A stretch of DNA of 64,000 nucleotides from Promicromonospora soli (GTDB taxonomy: Bacteria > Actinomycetota > Actinomycetes > Actinomycetales > Cellulomonadaceae): contig NZ_BNAS01000001.1 in assembly GCF_014653785.1 (NCBI RefSeq), forward strand, positions 372,001 to 436,000, written 5' to 3'. A program made the position numbers and the translations under genes. This document shows positions 17,697 to 26,363 of the stretch, piece by piece. Each line of letters starts with the position of its first letter. The stretch's first letter is position 1. A model generated the notes under the pieces. That model was not told where the DNA came from and did not search any database. It worked only from the letters and a program-made list of their open reading frames with translations.

Positions 17697-17785
17697 GGGG
17701 GTAAGACCTACGCAGCCGGGTGGGTAACGGACAGGGAGCATTGCTACGTCTCCGTTACCTACCCGGCTGCGTAGGTCTTACCCCC
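17697..17785. repeat. Large near-perfect hairpin after the DUF554 gene
   Basis: Two 35-bp arms (17697-17731, 17751-17785) are complementary at all but one position around a 19-nt loop. The element begins 6 bp after the DUF554 stop on the minus strand and precedes the GNAT pair promoter. It is much longer than an ordinary intrinsic terminator and has a C-run rather than a T-run on its outer edge. It may act as a terminator or be a mobile hairpin element. Confidence 0.85.
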
Positions 17786-17790
17786 TGAGG

Positions 17791-18600
17791 TCAACGCAAC
17801 GCGATCACCAGCTGGGTCAGGAATGGCGCCACGAGGAGTGCCGGCAGCAGGTCGCCCACGGGGACCTGCTTGATGTGCAGGAGCCGCAGGCCGATGCCCA
17901 CCAGCAGCAGGCCGCCGGTCGCCGTCAGCGCGGCGATGTGCGCGTCCGGCAGCACCGACCCGAGCAGCACCCCCGCCAGCGTCACCAGACCCTGGACGAC
18001 GGCGACCGACACCGCGGACAGCAGCACGCCGACGCCGAACGAGGACGCGAACGCCAGCGCCGCGAAGCCGTCGAGGACGGACTTCAGCAGGAGCTGGTCG
18101 ATGCCGCGACCGAGCCCGTCCGACAGCGACCCGAGGATGGCGAGCGGCCCCACGCAGAACAGCAGCGACGCGGTGAGCCACCCCTCGATGAAGCGCTCGC
18201 GGGCCGCGTGGTCCTGCCCCGTCTCGGTCTCGTCGATCAGCAGATGGTGTCGAGAGGCGCGCGCGCCGGAGCGTCTGGCCAGCCAGCCCTGGATCGTGCC
18301 GGCCAGACCCTCCAGGCGTGCCTCGACCCGCAGCAACGAGCCGGCGATGCCGCCGATCAGCAGGGACCCGAGCACGATCAGCACGGGGGCGCCGGAGCCT
18401 GTCGCGGCGACGAATGCGGCGTCCGTGACCGCGACAGCCGACAGCGCGGCGACGAGCAGGGTCACGAGGCCGAGGATGTCGGTCACCACTGCATGGGTGC
18501 GCTGGGGCAGCCGGTGCCCCACGACCATTCCGAGGAGCGAACCGACGACGATCGCCCCGACATTGATGATGGTGCCCAGTCCCGGGAAATCAGCGCTCAC
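17791..18600 (-). CDS. DUF554 family membrane protein
   Basis: This is a 269-residue polytopic protein of the DUF554 (YdfK-like) family, starting with the typical PGLGTIINVGAIVVGSLLGMVVG and carrying PLAILGSLSDGL in the middle. Six or seven hydrophobic segments are interrupted by one hydrophilic loop (about residues 100-135, Arg/His-rich). The family is widely conserved but has no firm function; a transport role has been suggested. The gene is monocistronic, with a large hairpin directly after its stop codon. Confidence 0.88.
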   Translation of the reverse strand: MSADFPGLGTIINVGAIVVGSLLGMVVGHRLPQRTHAVVTDILGLVTLLVAALSAVAVTDAAFVAATGSGAPVLIVLGSLLIGGIAGSLLRVEARLEGLAGTIQGWLARRSGARASRHHLLIDETETGQDHAARERFIEGWLTASLLFCVGPLAILGSLSDGLGRGIDQLLLKSVLDGFAALAFASSFGVGVLLSAVSVAVVQGLVTLAGVLLGSVLPDAHIAALTATGGLLLVGIGLRLLHIKQVPVGDLLPALLVAPFLTQLVIALR

Positions 18601-18636
18601 CGCGCGAGCCTACCCACCGCACAGCGGCCGGCAGGG

Positions 18637-19416
18637 TCAGTGCACCGAGAAGCCGCCGTCCACGAACAGCGAGTGGCCCGTGACGTAGCCGGAGGCGGCG
18701 CTCGCCAGGAAGATCGCGGCGGTCGCGAAGTCCTCGGGCACGCCGTTGCGGCCCACCGTGGTGCGGGCCGCGAGCGCCGCGACCTTCTCGGCGTCGTCCT
18801 GGAGCCGCTGGTTCAGGGGGGTGAGCACGAAGCCGGGCACGAGGGTGTTGGCGGTGACGCCGCGCGCCGACCAGGCCTCGGACTGGGAGCGGGCGAGCGA
18901 TTCGAGCCCGCCCTTGGAGACGCCGTAGGCGCCGCTGTCGACGAACGACCGGTGCGCCTGCTGCGACGAGATGTGGATCATGCGGCCGAAGCCCCGATCC
19001 GCCATGCCGGGCCCGAACCGCTGGCCGAGCAGGAACGGTGCCTCGAGGTTGACGGTCATGGTGGTGTCCCAGACGGCCTCGTCGAGCTGGTTCATGTGGG
19101 GGCGCAGGTTGATGCCCGCGCTGTTCACGAGGATGTCGGGCTCGCCGGCGGCCGCGACGATCCCGTCGGCGGCGGCGCGGATGCCGTCGCGGGTGGAGAG
19201 GTCCGCGACCACGGGCTCGACCGCGCAGCCGCGCTCGCGCAGGCTTGTCGTCACCTCATCGAGCCGTTCGGCGCCGCGCGCCACGAGCACCGTGCGCGCC
19301 CCGGCCTGCGCCAGCGCCTCGGCGATGGCCCGCCCGATGCCCGAGCTGCCGCCGGTCACGACCGCCGTGCGGCCCTCCAGGGAGAACAGGGAGGCCAGGT
19401 AGTCGCGCGTTGTCAT
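18637..19416 (-). CDS. SDR-family oxidoreductase
   Basis: This is a 259-residue classical short-chain dehydrogenase. The Rossmann motif is VVTGGSSGIGRAIAEAL, and there is DILVNSAGIN, a catalytic Ser in IHISSQQAH, and Tyr-Lys in GAYGVSKGGLESLARS. The C-terminus has the GYVTGHSLFVDGGFS pattern. Best resemblance is to gluconate 5-dehydrogenase/3-oxoacyl reductase-like enzymes; the cofactor is NAD(P), and the substrate is unknown. It is divergent from methionine synthase with only 92 bp between starts, so the two promoters share that space. Confidence 0.88.
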   Translation of the reverse strand: MTTRDYLASLFSLEGRTAVVTGGSSGIGRAIAEALAQAGARTVLVARGAERLDEVTTSLRERGCAVEPVVADLSTRDGIRAAADGIVAAAGEPDILVNSAGINLRPHMNQLDEAVWDTTMTVNLEAPFLLGQRFGPGMADRGFGRMIHISSQQAHRSFVDSGAYGVSKGGLESLARSQSEAWSARGVTANTLVPGFVLTPLNQRLQDDAEKVAALAARTTVGRNGVPEDFATAAIFLASAASGYVTGHSLFVDGGFSVH

Positions 19417-19508
19417 GGCGGGGACGATACCTATCTTCGACGCCGCCCTCGGTACCGACCTCCGGGCAGGCGCGGCGCCGTCGTCCGGGCAAGGCTTACG
19501 CTGCCGGT

Positions 19509-22500
19509 GTGACCGCTCTTCCCGCCGCCCTGCCCGCTCTCGGCGAACGCTCCGCCGCCCTGCTGGAGGCCATGCGCACGCGCGTGGTCGTGGCCGACGG
19601 CGCGATGGGCACGATGATCCAGGAGGCGAACCCGACCCTGGACGACTATCAGGGCCTGGAGGGCTGCAACGAGATCCTGACGGTCTCGCGCCCGGACATG
19701 ATCGCCGGGGTGCACGACGCGTTCCTCGAGGTCGGCGTGGACGCCATCGAGTCGAACACGTTCGGGGCCAACTGGTCGAACCTGTCGGACTACGGCATCG
19801 ACGACCGGATCCGCGAGCTTGCGCGGGAGGGCGCGGCGATCGCCCGCGCCCGCGCGGACGCGTACACGACGCCGGACCGGCCGCGCTGGGTGCTGGGTTC
19901 GATGGGCCCGGGCACCAAGCTGCCGTCGCTGGGGCACACCACGTACGCGCACCTGCGGGACACGTTCGCGGAGCAGGCGGCCGGCCTGATCGAGGGCGGC
20001 GCGGACGCGCTGATGATCGAGACCAGCCAGGACCTGCTGCAGGCCAAGGCCGCCGTGACGGGCTGCCGGCAGGCGATGGCCGACGTCGGGCAGCGGGTCG
20101 CGATCATCGTGTCCGTCACCGTGGAGACCACCGGGACCATGCTGATGGGCTCGGAGATCGGCGCCGCGCTGGTGGCGCTGCAGGCGCTGGACATCGACGC
20201 GATCGGCATGAACTGCGCCACCGGCCCGGAGCAGATGAGCGAGCACCTGCGGCACCTCTCGCACCACGCCGAGATCCCGGTGACGTGCATGCCGAACGCG
20301 GGCCTCCCGGTCCTCGGGCCCAACGGCGCCTCCTACCCGCTGACGCCGGAGGAGCTCGCGGCCGCGCACACGCAGTTCGCGCGCGAGTTCGGCCTTGGCC
20401 TGGTGGGCGGCTGCTGCGGCACGACGCCGGAGCACATGCGCCTGGTGGTCGAGGCCGTGCACGGTCTTCCGGTGGCACCGCGCGAACCGGTGCGGGAGAA
20501 CGCCGTCGCCTCGCTGTACTCGTCCACGGACCTGCGCCAGGAGACGAGCTTCCTAGCCATCGGCGAGCGCACCAACGCGAACGGCTCCAAGGCGTTCCGC
20601 GAGGCGATGCTGGAGAGCCGCTGGGACGACGTCGTCGACATCGCCCGCGCCCAGACCCGCGACGGCGCGCACCTGCTCGACGTGTGCGTGGACTACGTGG
20701 GGCGCGACGGCGTCGAGGACGTGCGCGCGGTGGTCTCGCGGCTGGCCTCGGCCTCGACTCTGCCCCTCGTCATCGACTCCACCGAACCCGCGGTGATCCG
20801 CGCGGGCCTGGAGCTGCTGGGCGGGCGCGGCGTGGTGAACTCGGTGAACTTCGAGGACGGCGACGGGCCGACGTCGCGATTCGGGCGGATCATGCCCGCT
20901 GTGGTGGAGCACGGCGCCGCCGTCGTCGCCCTGACGATCGACGAGGAGGGCCAGGCGCGCACCGCGGACCACAAGGTCGCCATCGCGTCCCGGCTGATCG
21001 ACACCCTGGTGAACGACTGGGGCATGCGCGTGGACGACATCATCGTCGACACCCTGACCTTCCCGATCGCCACCGGGCAGGAGGAGACGCGGCGCGACGC
21101 CATCGAGACCATCGAGGCGATCCGCGAGCTCACGCGCCGCTACCCCGGCGTGCACACCACGCTCGGCGTCTCGAACGTGTCCTTCGGCCTCAACCCGGCG
21201 GCCCGCGCGGTGCTGAACTCGGTGTTCCTGCACGAGGCCACCGAGGCGGGGCTGGACTCGGCGATCGTGCACGCGGCGAAGATCCTGCCGCTCTCCTCGA
21301 TCCCCGACGAGCAGCGGCAGACCGCGCTGGACCTCGTGTGGGACAAGCGGATCTGGGACGACGAGGGCAACCTCGTCTACGACCCGCTCGCCAAGCTGCT
21401 GGACCTGTTCGAGGGCGTGGACGCCGCGGCGATCCGGGACCAGCGGGCAGCCGAGCTCGCCGCGCTGCCGATCGGCGAGCGCCTGGCCCGGCGCATCATC
21501 GACGGCGCTCGCAAGGGCCTGGAGCCGGACCTGGAGCAGGCGCTGGGCGGCGGGATGAAGGCGCTCGACATCGTCAACGACCACCTGCTGGAGGGCATGA
21601 AGGTGGTGGGCGAGCTGTTCGGCAAGGGCGAGATGCAGCTGCCGTTCGTGCTGCAGTCGGCGGAGGTGATGAAGGCCGCCGTCGCGCTGCTGGAGCCGCA
21701 CATGGAGAAGGTCGAGGGCGACCAGACCAAGGGCACGATCGTGCTGGCGACCGTGCGCGGCGACGTGCACGACATCGGCAAGAACCTCGTCGACATCATC
21801 CTCACGAACAACGGCTACAAGGTGGTGAACATCGGCATCAAGCAGCCGGTGAGCGCCATGATCGACGCCGCTCTCGAGCACGACGCCGACGTCATCGGCA
21901 TGTCGGGGCTGCTGGTGAAGTCGACAGTGGTGATGAAGGAGAACCTGGAGGAGCTGGTCTCCCGGGGGCTGGAGAAGAGGTGGCCGGTGCTGCTGGGCGG
22001 GGCCGCGCTGACCCGGACGTATGTCGAGGACGATCTCGCCGGGGCGTTCCCTGGGGTGGTGCGGTACGCGAAGGACGCCTTCGAGGGCCTGCGGCTCATG
22101 GAGCCGCTGGTGCGCGTTGCCCGGGGCGAGTCGCCGGACGAGGTCGGGCTGCCGGCCCTGCGGAAGCGGCGGCATGGCGTGGTGACGGTTACACAGACGG
22201 CTGAGGAGGACCTGCCGGCGCGGTCGGACGTCGCTGCTGACAACCCCGTGCCGGAGCCGCCGTTCTGGGGTACGCGGATCGTGAAGGGCGTGCAGCTCGG
22301 CGAGTACGCGGCGTTCCTGGACGAGCGGGCGACGTTCATGGGGCAGTGGGGGCTGAAGCCTGGACGCTCGGAGGACGGGGCTTCGTATGAGGAACTGGTC
22401 GAGACCGAGGGGCGGCCGCGGCTGGCGGAGTGGATGGACCGGATCCTCACCGACCAGATCATGGACCCGACGGTGGTCTACGGGTACTTCCCCGTGTGGT

Positions 22501-23099
22501 CTGACGGCGACGACGTTGTTGTGGCGCACCACGGCGACCTGGCGGGGATCGGGGCGCCCGATGGCGGCTCTGGTGGTGCTGCCGGGACCGAACGGCTGCG
22601 GTTCCACTTCCCGCGGCAGCGGCGGGACCGGCATCTGTGTCTGGCTGACTTCGTGCGGCCTCGGTCATGGGTTGAGGAGACCGGGCGGTTTGATGTGCTG
22701 CCGGTGCAGCTGGTGACTGTCGGGGACTCGGTGTCTGCTCACACCGGTCGGCTATTCGAGGCGAACAAGTACCGGGAGTACATGGAGCTGCACGGGCTGT
22801 CGGTGCAGCTCACCGAGGCGCTTGCCGAGTTCTGGCACGCGCGGGTGCGGTCGGAGCTGGGGTTTGCTTCCGAGGAACCTGCCGGAGTCGAGGGGATGTT
22901 CAAGCTGGAGTACCGGGGGGCGCGGTTCTCTCTCGGGTATCCCGCATGCCCCGAGATGGAGGACCGGCGCAAGGTGGTGGAGCTGCTGCGGCCGGAGCGG
23001 GTCGGGGTGACGCTGTCGGACGAACTACAGCTGCATCCGGAGCAGTCAACGGATGCGTTTGTGTTCCATCACCCGGAGGCTAAGTACTTCTCGGTGTGA
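19509..23099 (+). CDS. metH: Cobalamin-dependent methionine synthase
   Basis: This is a 1196-residue enzyme that methylates homocysteine from 5-methyltetrahydrofolate through cob(I)alamin. Order of domains: homocysteine-binding (DGAMGTMIQEANPT; zinc Cys in GMNCATGPEQM and GGCCGTTPEHM), pterin-binding (IGERTNANGSKAF), cobalamin cap and B12-binding (RGDVHDIGKNLVD with the axial His), and the SAM-binding reactivation domain (CPEMEDRR near the C-terminus). All modules are present and the length is standard. The GTG start precedes the conserved region closely. In the 92-bp leader there is no space for a full cobalamin riboswitch. The last third uses less strict codon bias than the first two. Confidence 0.97.
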   Translation: MTALPAALPALGERSAALLEAMRTRVVVADGAMGTMIQEANPTLDDYQGLEGCNEILTVSRPDMIAGVHDAFLEVGVDAIESNTFGANWSNLSDYGIDDRIRELAREGAAIARARADAYTTPDRPRWVLGSMGPGTKLPSLGHTTYAHLRDTFAEQAAGLIEGGADALMIETSQDLLQAKAAVTGCRQAMADVGQRVAIIVSVTVETTGTMLMGSEIGAALVALQALDIDAIGMNCATGPEQMSEHLRHLSHHAEIPVTCMPNAGLPVLGPNGASYPLTPEELAAAHTQFAREFGLGLVGGCCGTTPEHMRLVVEAVHGLPVAPREPVRENAVASLYSSTDLRQETSFLAIGERTNANGSKAFREAMLESRWDDVVDIARAQTRDGAHLLDVCVDYVGRDGVEDVRAVVSRLASASTLPLVIDSTEPAVIRAGLELLGGRGVVNSVNFEDGDGPTSRFGRIMPAVVEHGAAVVALTIDEEGQARTADHKVAIASRLIDTLVNDWGMRVDDIIVDTLTFPIATGQEETRRDAIETIEAIRELTRRYPGVHTTLGVSNVSFGLNPAARAVLNSVFLHEATEAGLDSAIVHAAKILPLSSIPDEQRQTALDLVWDKRIWDDEGNLVYDPLAKLLDLFEGVDAAAIRDQRAAELAALPIGERLARRIIDGARKGLEPDLEQALGGGMKALDIVNDHLLEGMKVVGELFGKGEMQLPFVLQSAEVMKAAVALLEPHMEKVEGDQTKGTIVLATVRGDVHDIGKNLVDIILTNNGYKVVNIGIKQPVSAMIDAALEHDADVIGMSGLLVKSTVVMKENLEELVSRGLEKRWPVLLGGAALTRTYVEDDLAGAFPGVVRYAKDAFEGLRLMEPLVRVARGESPDEVGLPALRKRRHGVVTVTQTAEEDLPARSDVAADNPVPEPPFWGTRIVKGVQLGEYAAFLDERATFMGQWGLKPGRSEDGASYEELVETEGRPRLAEWMDRILTDQIMDPTVVYGYFPVWSDGDDVVVAHHGDLAGIGAPDGGSGGAAGTERLRFHFPRQRRDRHLCLADFVRPRSWVEETGRFDVLPVQLVTVGDSVSAHTGRLFEANKYREYMELHGLSVQLTEALAEFWHARVRSELGFASEEPAGVEGMFKLEYRGARFSLGYPACPEMEDRRKVVELLRPERVGVTLSDELQLHPEQSTDAFVFHHPEAKYFSV

Positions 23100-23332
23100 G
23101 GTGCGCTTCCGCTTCGTCGCCCTCTGCTCGACCACGACCCGCAGGGAGGAAGCGGTGGCTCGATCTGGAGGACGAGTACTGGAACCTGATCGCCGGACGG
23201 CATCGGGACGGTCGAGGGCGAGGAGCAGAAGGTCGAGGCACGCCTGTTCGCGGACGGGCAGCCCGACACGAGCTGATGGCGCTGTTCGACGTGAGCGATT
23301 CGACGATCATGCGGGTGTTTCGGACGACGTAG
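23096..23332 (+). pseudogene. Degenerate transposase/recombinase remnant
   Basis: The first part (WLDLEDEYWNLIA) resembles the N-terminus of actinobacterial IS30-type transposases (EEEYWxLIAxGxGTVEAC). The next bases read GIGTVEG only after a frame shift near 23200. The last part (RHELMALFDVSDSTIMRVF) looks like a recombinase helix-turn-helix tail. The mixture, the shift and the short length point to a decayed insertion at the 3' end of metH. The assignment is from motif resemblance only. Confidence 0.4.
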
Positions 23333-23371
23333 AGGGGCATCGACACCGCAGGCTGCCGTACCGACGCGTCG

Positions 23372-23887
23372 TCAGCGCCCCAGTTCCAGGAGGCCCGGGT
23401 CGTCGGATGGCATTGACCGCGGGCCGAAGACTCTTACCAACTCGGCCGAAGTCTCCTCGTCGAGCAACGAGGGATTGGCCTCAAGCATCAGCTTGAGGCG
23501 CTCGGCAAACTGCTGAGGGGTCAGCTCCTCGATCGCGCTCGACGCGTCCATGGCGGTGTCATCGTCTTCGATTCGAGCGTTGGCCAGGATGCGCTGCTGT
23601 TCGTCCTTGAATGCCCCGGCCGCGAGCATCGCGTGGAAGCGGTGCTCCCACTCGGCTCGGCTCATGCTGATCTTGGATTCTGCGAGCGCGACTTCCACCC
23701 CAGCGGCGGAGGCCACGAGCGTCGCCTGGCTCACAGGGAATGACGCGGCAGCAGCGACCTGGCCACTCGCCCCGCGCGGCCCGGTGACACGCTTCCAAGC
23801 AGACTTCCCGGCGGGCACCGCTGTCTCGCTCCACCAGCGCTTGACGTGCGGCGTCGCTTTGACGACGCCCAGCACGACGCCGGCCAA
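23372..23887 (-). CDS. Hypothetical protein (possible 5'-truncated gene)
   Basis: This 171-residue protein has an N-terminal VKRWWSETAVPAGKSAWKRV segment, a short hydrophobic stretch, then a helical, charged C-terminal half (MSRAEWEHRFHAMLAAGAFKDEQQR ... FAERLKLMLEANP). I do not recognise the family. Its start lies next to the junction with an inverted fragment of the downstream oxygenase-reductase gene (23893-23978), so its original promoter and N-terminus may have been lost. It is flanked by an IS-like remnant on the other side, which suggests a rearranged accessory segment. Confidence 0.55.
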   Translation of the reverse strand: MAGVVLGVVKATPHVKRWWSETAVPAGKSAWKRVTGPRGASGQVAAAASFPVSQATLVASAAGVEVALAESKISMSRAEWEHRFHAMLAAGAFKDEQQRILANARIEDDDTAMDASSAIEELTPQQFAERLKLMLEANPSLLDEETSAELVRVFGPRSMPSDDPGLLELGR

Positions 23888-23892
23888 GGCCA

Positions 23893-23978
23893 GCGGCCAC
23901 GCTGAGCGGGAAGTTCTGCGGCGGCTGTGTCACTGGGAGCTCGTCGCCCGGGACGAGGGTGTGCATGAAGGCCGAGCC
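23893..23978 (-). pseudogene. Inverted fragment of the oxygenase-reductase gene
   Basis: These 86 bp, read on the minus strand, match 25512-25597 of the reductase gene with only two mismatches and encode MHTLVPGDELPVTQP. The copy is in opposite orientation to the intact gene 1.6 kb away. It marks a duplication or inversion breakpoint next to the oxygenase locus. Confidence 0.85.
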
Positions 23979-24138
23979 AGCGTCGGAAGCAGGTAGACGT
24001 CGAGGTGGCGGAGGGTCGGCCCGGTCACCCCATCACCATAAACCTCCTGGATGGGGGTGATCATCAATCTGTTCTTCCCTGATGGTGGTGCGGCTCGCAC
24101 AGTGGTGCACGACAGCCACACCGACTAAGGAGCCCCTG

Positions 24139-25269
24139 ATGGCCGACCTGATGCCAAGCGGGAAGGTGACAGCCAAGATCTTCCCGCACCCGCTGAACGC
24201 CTGGTACGCCGTCGCATGGGACCACGAGGTGACCGGCAAGGCCCTGATGTCGCGCACCGTCGCCGGCCGGCCCATGGCGCTCTACCGGACCAGGGACGGC
24301 CGGCCGGTCGCCCTCGCCGACGCGTGCTGGCACCGGCTCGCACCGCTGTCGATGGGCAAGCTCGTCGGCGACGACGAGGTGCAGTGCCCCTACCACGGGC
24401 TGCGCTACAACTCCGCCGGTCGCTGCACGGCGATGCCCGCCCAGGAGACGGTCAACCCGAGCGCGATGGTGCCGTCGTACCCGACGGTCGAGCGCTACCG
24501 CTACGTCTGGGTCTGGCCGGGTGACAGCACCCTGGCCGACCCGGACCTGATCCCGGACATGCACCAGATGGACCACCCGGAGTGGGCGGGCGATGGGCTG
24601 ACCATCCACGCACCCTGCAACTACCAGCTGATCCTCGACAACCTGATGGACCTCACGCACGAGGAGTTCGTGCACGGCAGCAGCATCGGCCAGGAGGAGC
24701 TCAGCGAGTCGGAGTTCCGGACCCGGCTCGAGTCCGACGGCAGCGTGACCGTCGAGCGCTGGATGCTCGACGTCGAGCCGCCGCCGTTCTGGCGCAAGAA
24801 CATCCGCGACCGGTTCCCGGACTTCGAAGGTCGGGTCGACCGCTGGCAGATCATCCACTACTACGCGCCCTCGACGATCTGCATCGACGTCGGCGTAGCC
24901 CCCGCCGGCACCGGCGCGCCCGAGGGCGACCGCAGCCACGGCGTCAACGGCTACGTCATGAACACGATCACCCCAGAGACCGACCGGACGTCCCACTACT
25001 TCTGGGCCTTCATGCGCAACTACCGGCTCGACAGCCAGCTGATCACCACGCAGCTGCGCGAGAGCGTGCGGAACGTGTTCGCCGAGGACGAGGCGATGCT
25101 GGCCGCACAGCAGGCGGCGATCGACGCCAACCCCGACCACGAGTTCTACAGCCTCAACATCGACGCCGGCGGCATGTGGGTGCGGCGGATCCTCGACCGG
25201 ATGCTCGAGGCCGAGGACCGCGCCCCCGTCCGGTCGGCAGCCGGGTCGGCAGTCGGGTCGGCACCATGA
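24139..25269 (+). CDS. Rieske non-heme iron oxygenase, vanillate O-demethylase-like
   Basis: This is a 376-residue Rieske oxygenase. The [2Fe-2S] site is Cys63-X-His65-X17-Cys83-X2-His86, and the mononuclear iron site is NLMDLTHEEFVHGS. With its reductase it would demethylate an aromatic methoxy acid such as vanillate, releasing formaldehyde and a catechol, or hydroxylate a related aromatic acid. AAGGAG lies 7 bp before the ATG. It overlaps the reductase gene by 4 bp. The C-terminus ends in a low-complexity SAAGSAVGSAP tail. No dedicated regulator is adjacent. Vanillate as substrate is inferred from the VanA-like family. Confidence 0.85.
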   Translation: MADLMPSGKVTAKIFPHPLNAWYAVAWDHEVTGKALMSRTVAGRPMALYRTRDGRPVALADACWHRLAPLSMGKLVGDDEVQCPYHGLRYNSAGRCTAMPAQETVNPSAMVPSYPTVERYRYVWVWPGDSTLADPDLIPDMHQMDHPEWAGDGLTIHAPCNYQLILDNLMDLTHEEFVHGSSIGQEELSESEFRTRLESDGSVTVERWMLDVEPPPFWRKNIRDRFPDFEGRVDRWQIIHYYAPSTICIDVGVAPAGTGAPEGDRSHGVNGYVMNTITPETDRTSHYFWAFMRNYRLDSQLITTQLRESVRNVFAEDEAMLAAQQAAIDANPDHEFYSLNIDAGGMWVRRILDRMLEAEDRAPVRSAAGSAVGSAP

Positions 25270-26270
25270 CCACCAGCGCCCAGCCCGACTGGAGCACTGG
25301 CCGGGTCCTCGCCACCGCCCCGGTGGCAGCGGACGTCCAGCGGATCACCATCCAGCGCCCCGCACGCGGCCGCGCAGCGCCGGGCAGCCACCTCGACGTC
25401 CGGGTGCCGGTCGGTGACACGACCGACGTCCGGTCCTACTCCATCGTCGAGTCCGACGACGACGGCTCCCAGCTGACCATCAGCGTGCTCCGGGTGCCGC
25501 AGTCCCGCGGCGGCTCGGCCTTCATGCACACCCTCGTCCCGGGCGACGAGCTCCCAGTGACGCAGCCGCTGCAGAACTTCCCGCTCAGCGTGGCCGCCGC
25601 ACGACACGTGCTGCTGGCCGGAGGCATCGGCATCACCGCGGTGGCGGCGATGGCGCAGGCGCTGCGTCGCGCGGGTGACGACTACACGCTGGTCTACGCC
25701 GGCCGCAGCCGGGAGCGGATGGCGTACCTCGACGAGCTGGCCGGCCTCCACGGAGACCGGCTGGTCGTCCACATCGATGCCGAGCAGACGCCCCTGGACG
25801 TGGCCGAGCTGGTGGGCTCGATCGGCCGGCATCCGCGGAGCGGGGCCACCGAGCTCTACATGTGCGGGCCGATCCGGCTGATGGACGCCGTGCGCCGGGC
25901 CTGGGAGAGTGCGGCCCTGCCGCTGGTCAACCTGCGCTACGAGACCTTCGGCAGCAGCGGCTGGTTCCAGCCCGAGGAGTTCGTGGTCACCATCCCCGAA
26001 CGAGCGGTGGAGGCGACCGTCCGCAGCGACGAGACCATACTCGGGGCACTGACCCGCGCCGGCATCGACCTGATGTACGACTGCCGCAAGGGTGAGTGCG
26101 GACTGTGCCTTCTCGACGTCGAGGCGGTCGACGGCGCCCTCGACCACCGCGACGTCTTTCTCAGCACCACCCAGAAAGCCGACGGACGGACGATCTCCAC
26201 CTGCGTCTCGCGGGTCGTGGCCAGAGAGGGCTCGCCGAACGGGCCGCGGGTGTCACTAACGCTTCCATGA
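25266..26270 (+). CDS. Ferredoxin-containing oxygenase reductase, VanB-like
   Basis: This is a 334-residue phthalate-dioxygenase-reductase-type protein that passes electrons from NAD(P)H to the upstream Rieske oxygenase. It has an N-terminal flavin barrel (VRSYSIVES), an NAD domain (LLAGGIGITAVAAMA, ELYMCGPIRLMDAV) and a C-terminal plant-type [2Fe-2S] domain with C-X4-C-X2-C in YDCRKGECGLC and the last Cys in ISTCVSR. The ATG overlaps the oxygenase stop (ATGA). An 86-bp piece of this gene is present in inverted orientation at 23893-23978. Confidence 0.88.
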   Translation: MTTSAQPDWSTGRVLATAPVAADVQRITIQRPARGRAAPGSHLDVRVPVGDTTDVRSYSIVESDDDGSQLTISVLRVPQSRGGSAFMHTLVPGDELPVTQPLQNFPLSVAAARHVLLAGGIGITAVAAMAQALRRAGDDYTLVYAGRSRERMAYLDELAGLHGDRLVVHIDAEQTPLDVAELVGSIGRHPRSGATELYMCGPIRLMDAVRRAWESAALPLVNLRYETFGSSGWFQPEEFVVTIPERAVEATVRSDETILGALTRAGIDLMYDCRKGECGLCLLDVEAVDGALDHRDVFLSTTQKADGRTISTCVSRVVAREGSPNGPRVSLTLP

Positions 26271-26363
26271 CAAGCGCGACGAGAAAGGGTGAGTTAGCGC
26301 CTACCATCAACCGAGTCGAGGCGCGTAGCGTCCGGGAACGTCCGGCCGGGCGGGAAATCGCGG

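Noticed and set aside
17697-17785. Attachment site of an integrative element
   Set aside because: There is no integrase or tRNA gene nearby and the element is a hairpin rather than a direct repeat pair.
19417-19508. Cobalamin riboswitch before metH
   Set aside because: The gap is only 92 bp and no B12-box-like sequence is seen; it is too short for a complete cobalamin aptamer with expression platform.
20553-22634. 693-codon antisense frame in metH
   Set aside because: High GC leaves antisense frames open; its His/Leu/Arg-rich composition has no motif, while metH motifs are complete on the plus strand.
23559-23966. 135-codon frame starting with the reductase-like MHTLVPGDELP sequence
   Set aside because: It is the inverted gene fragment read through into the shifted frame of the hypothetical protein, so not a real gene.
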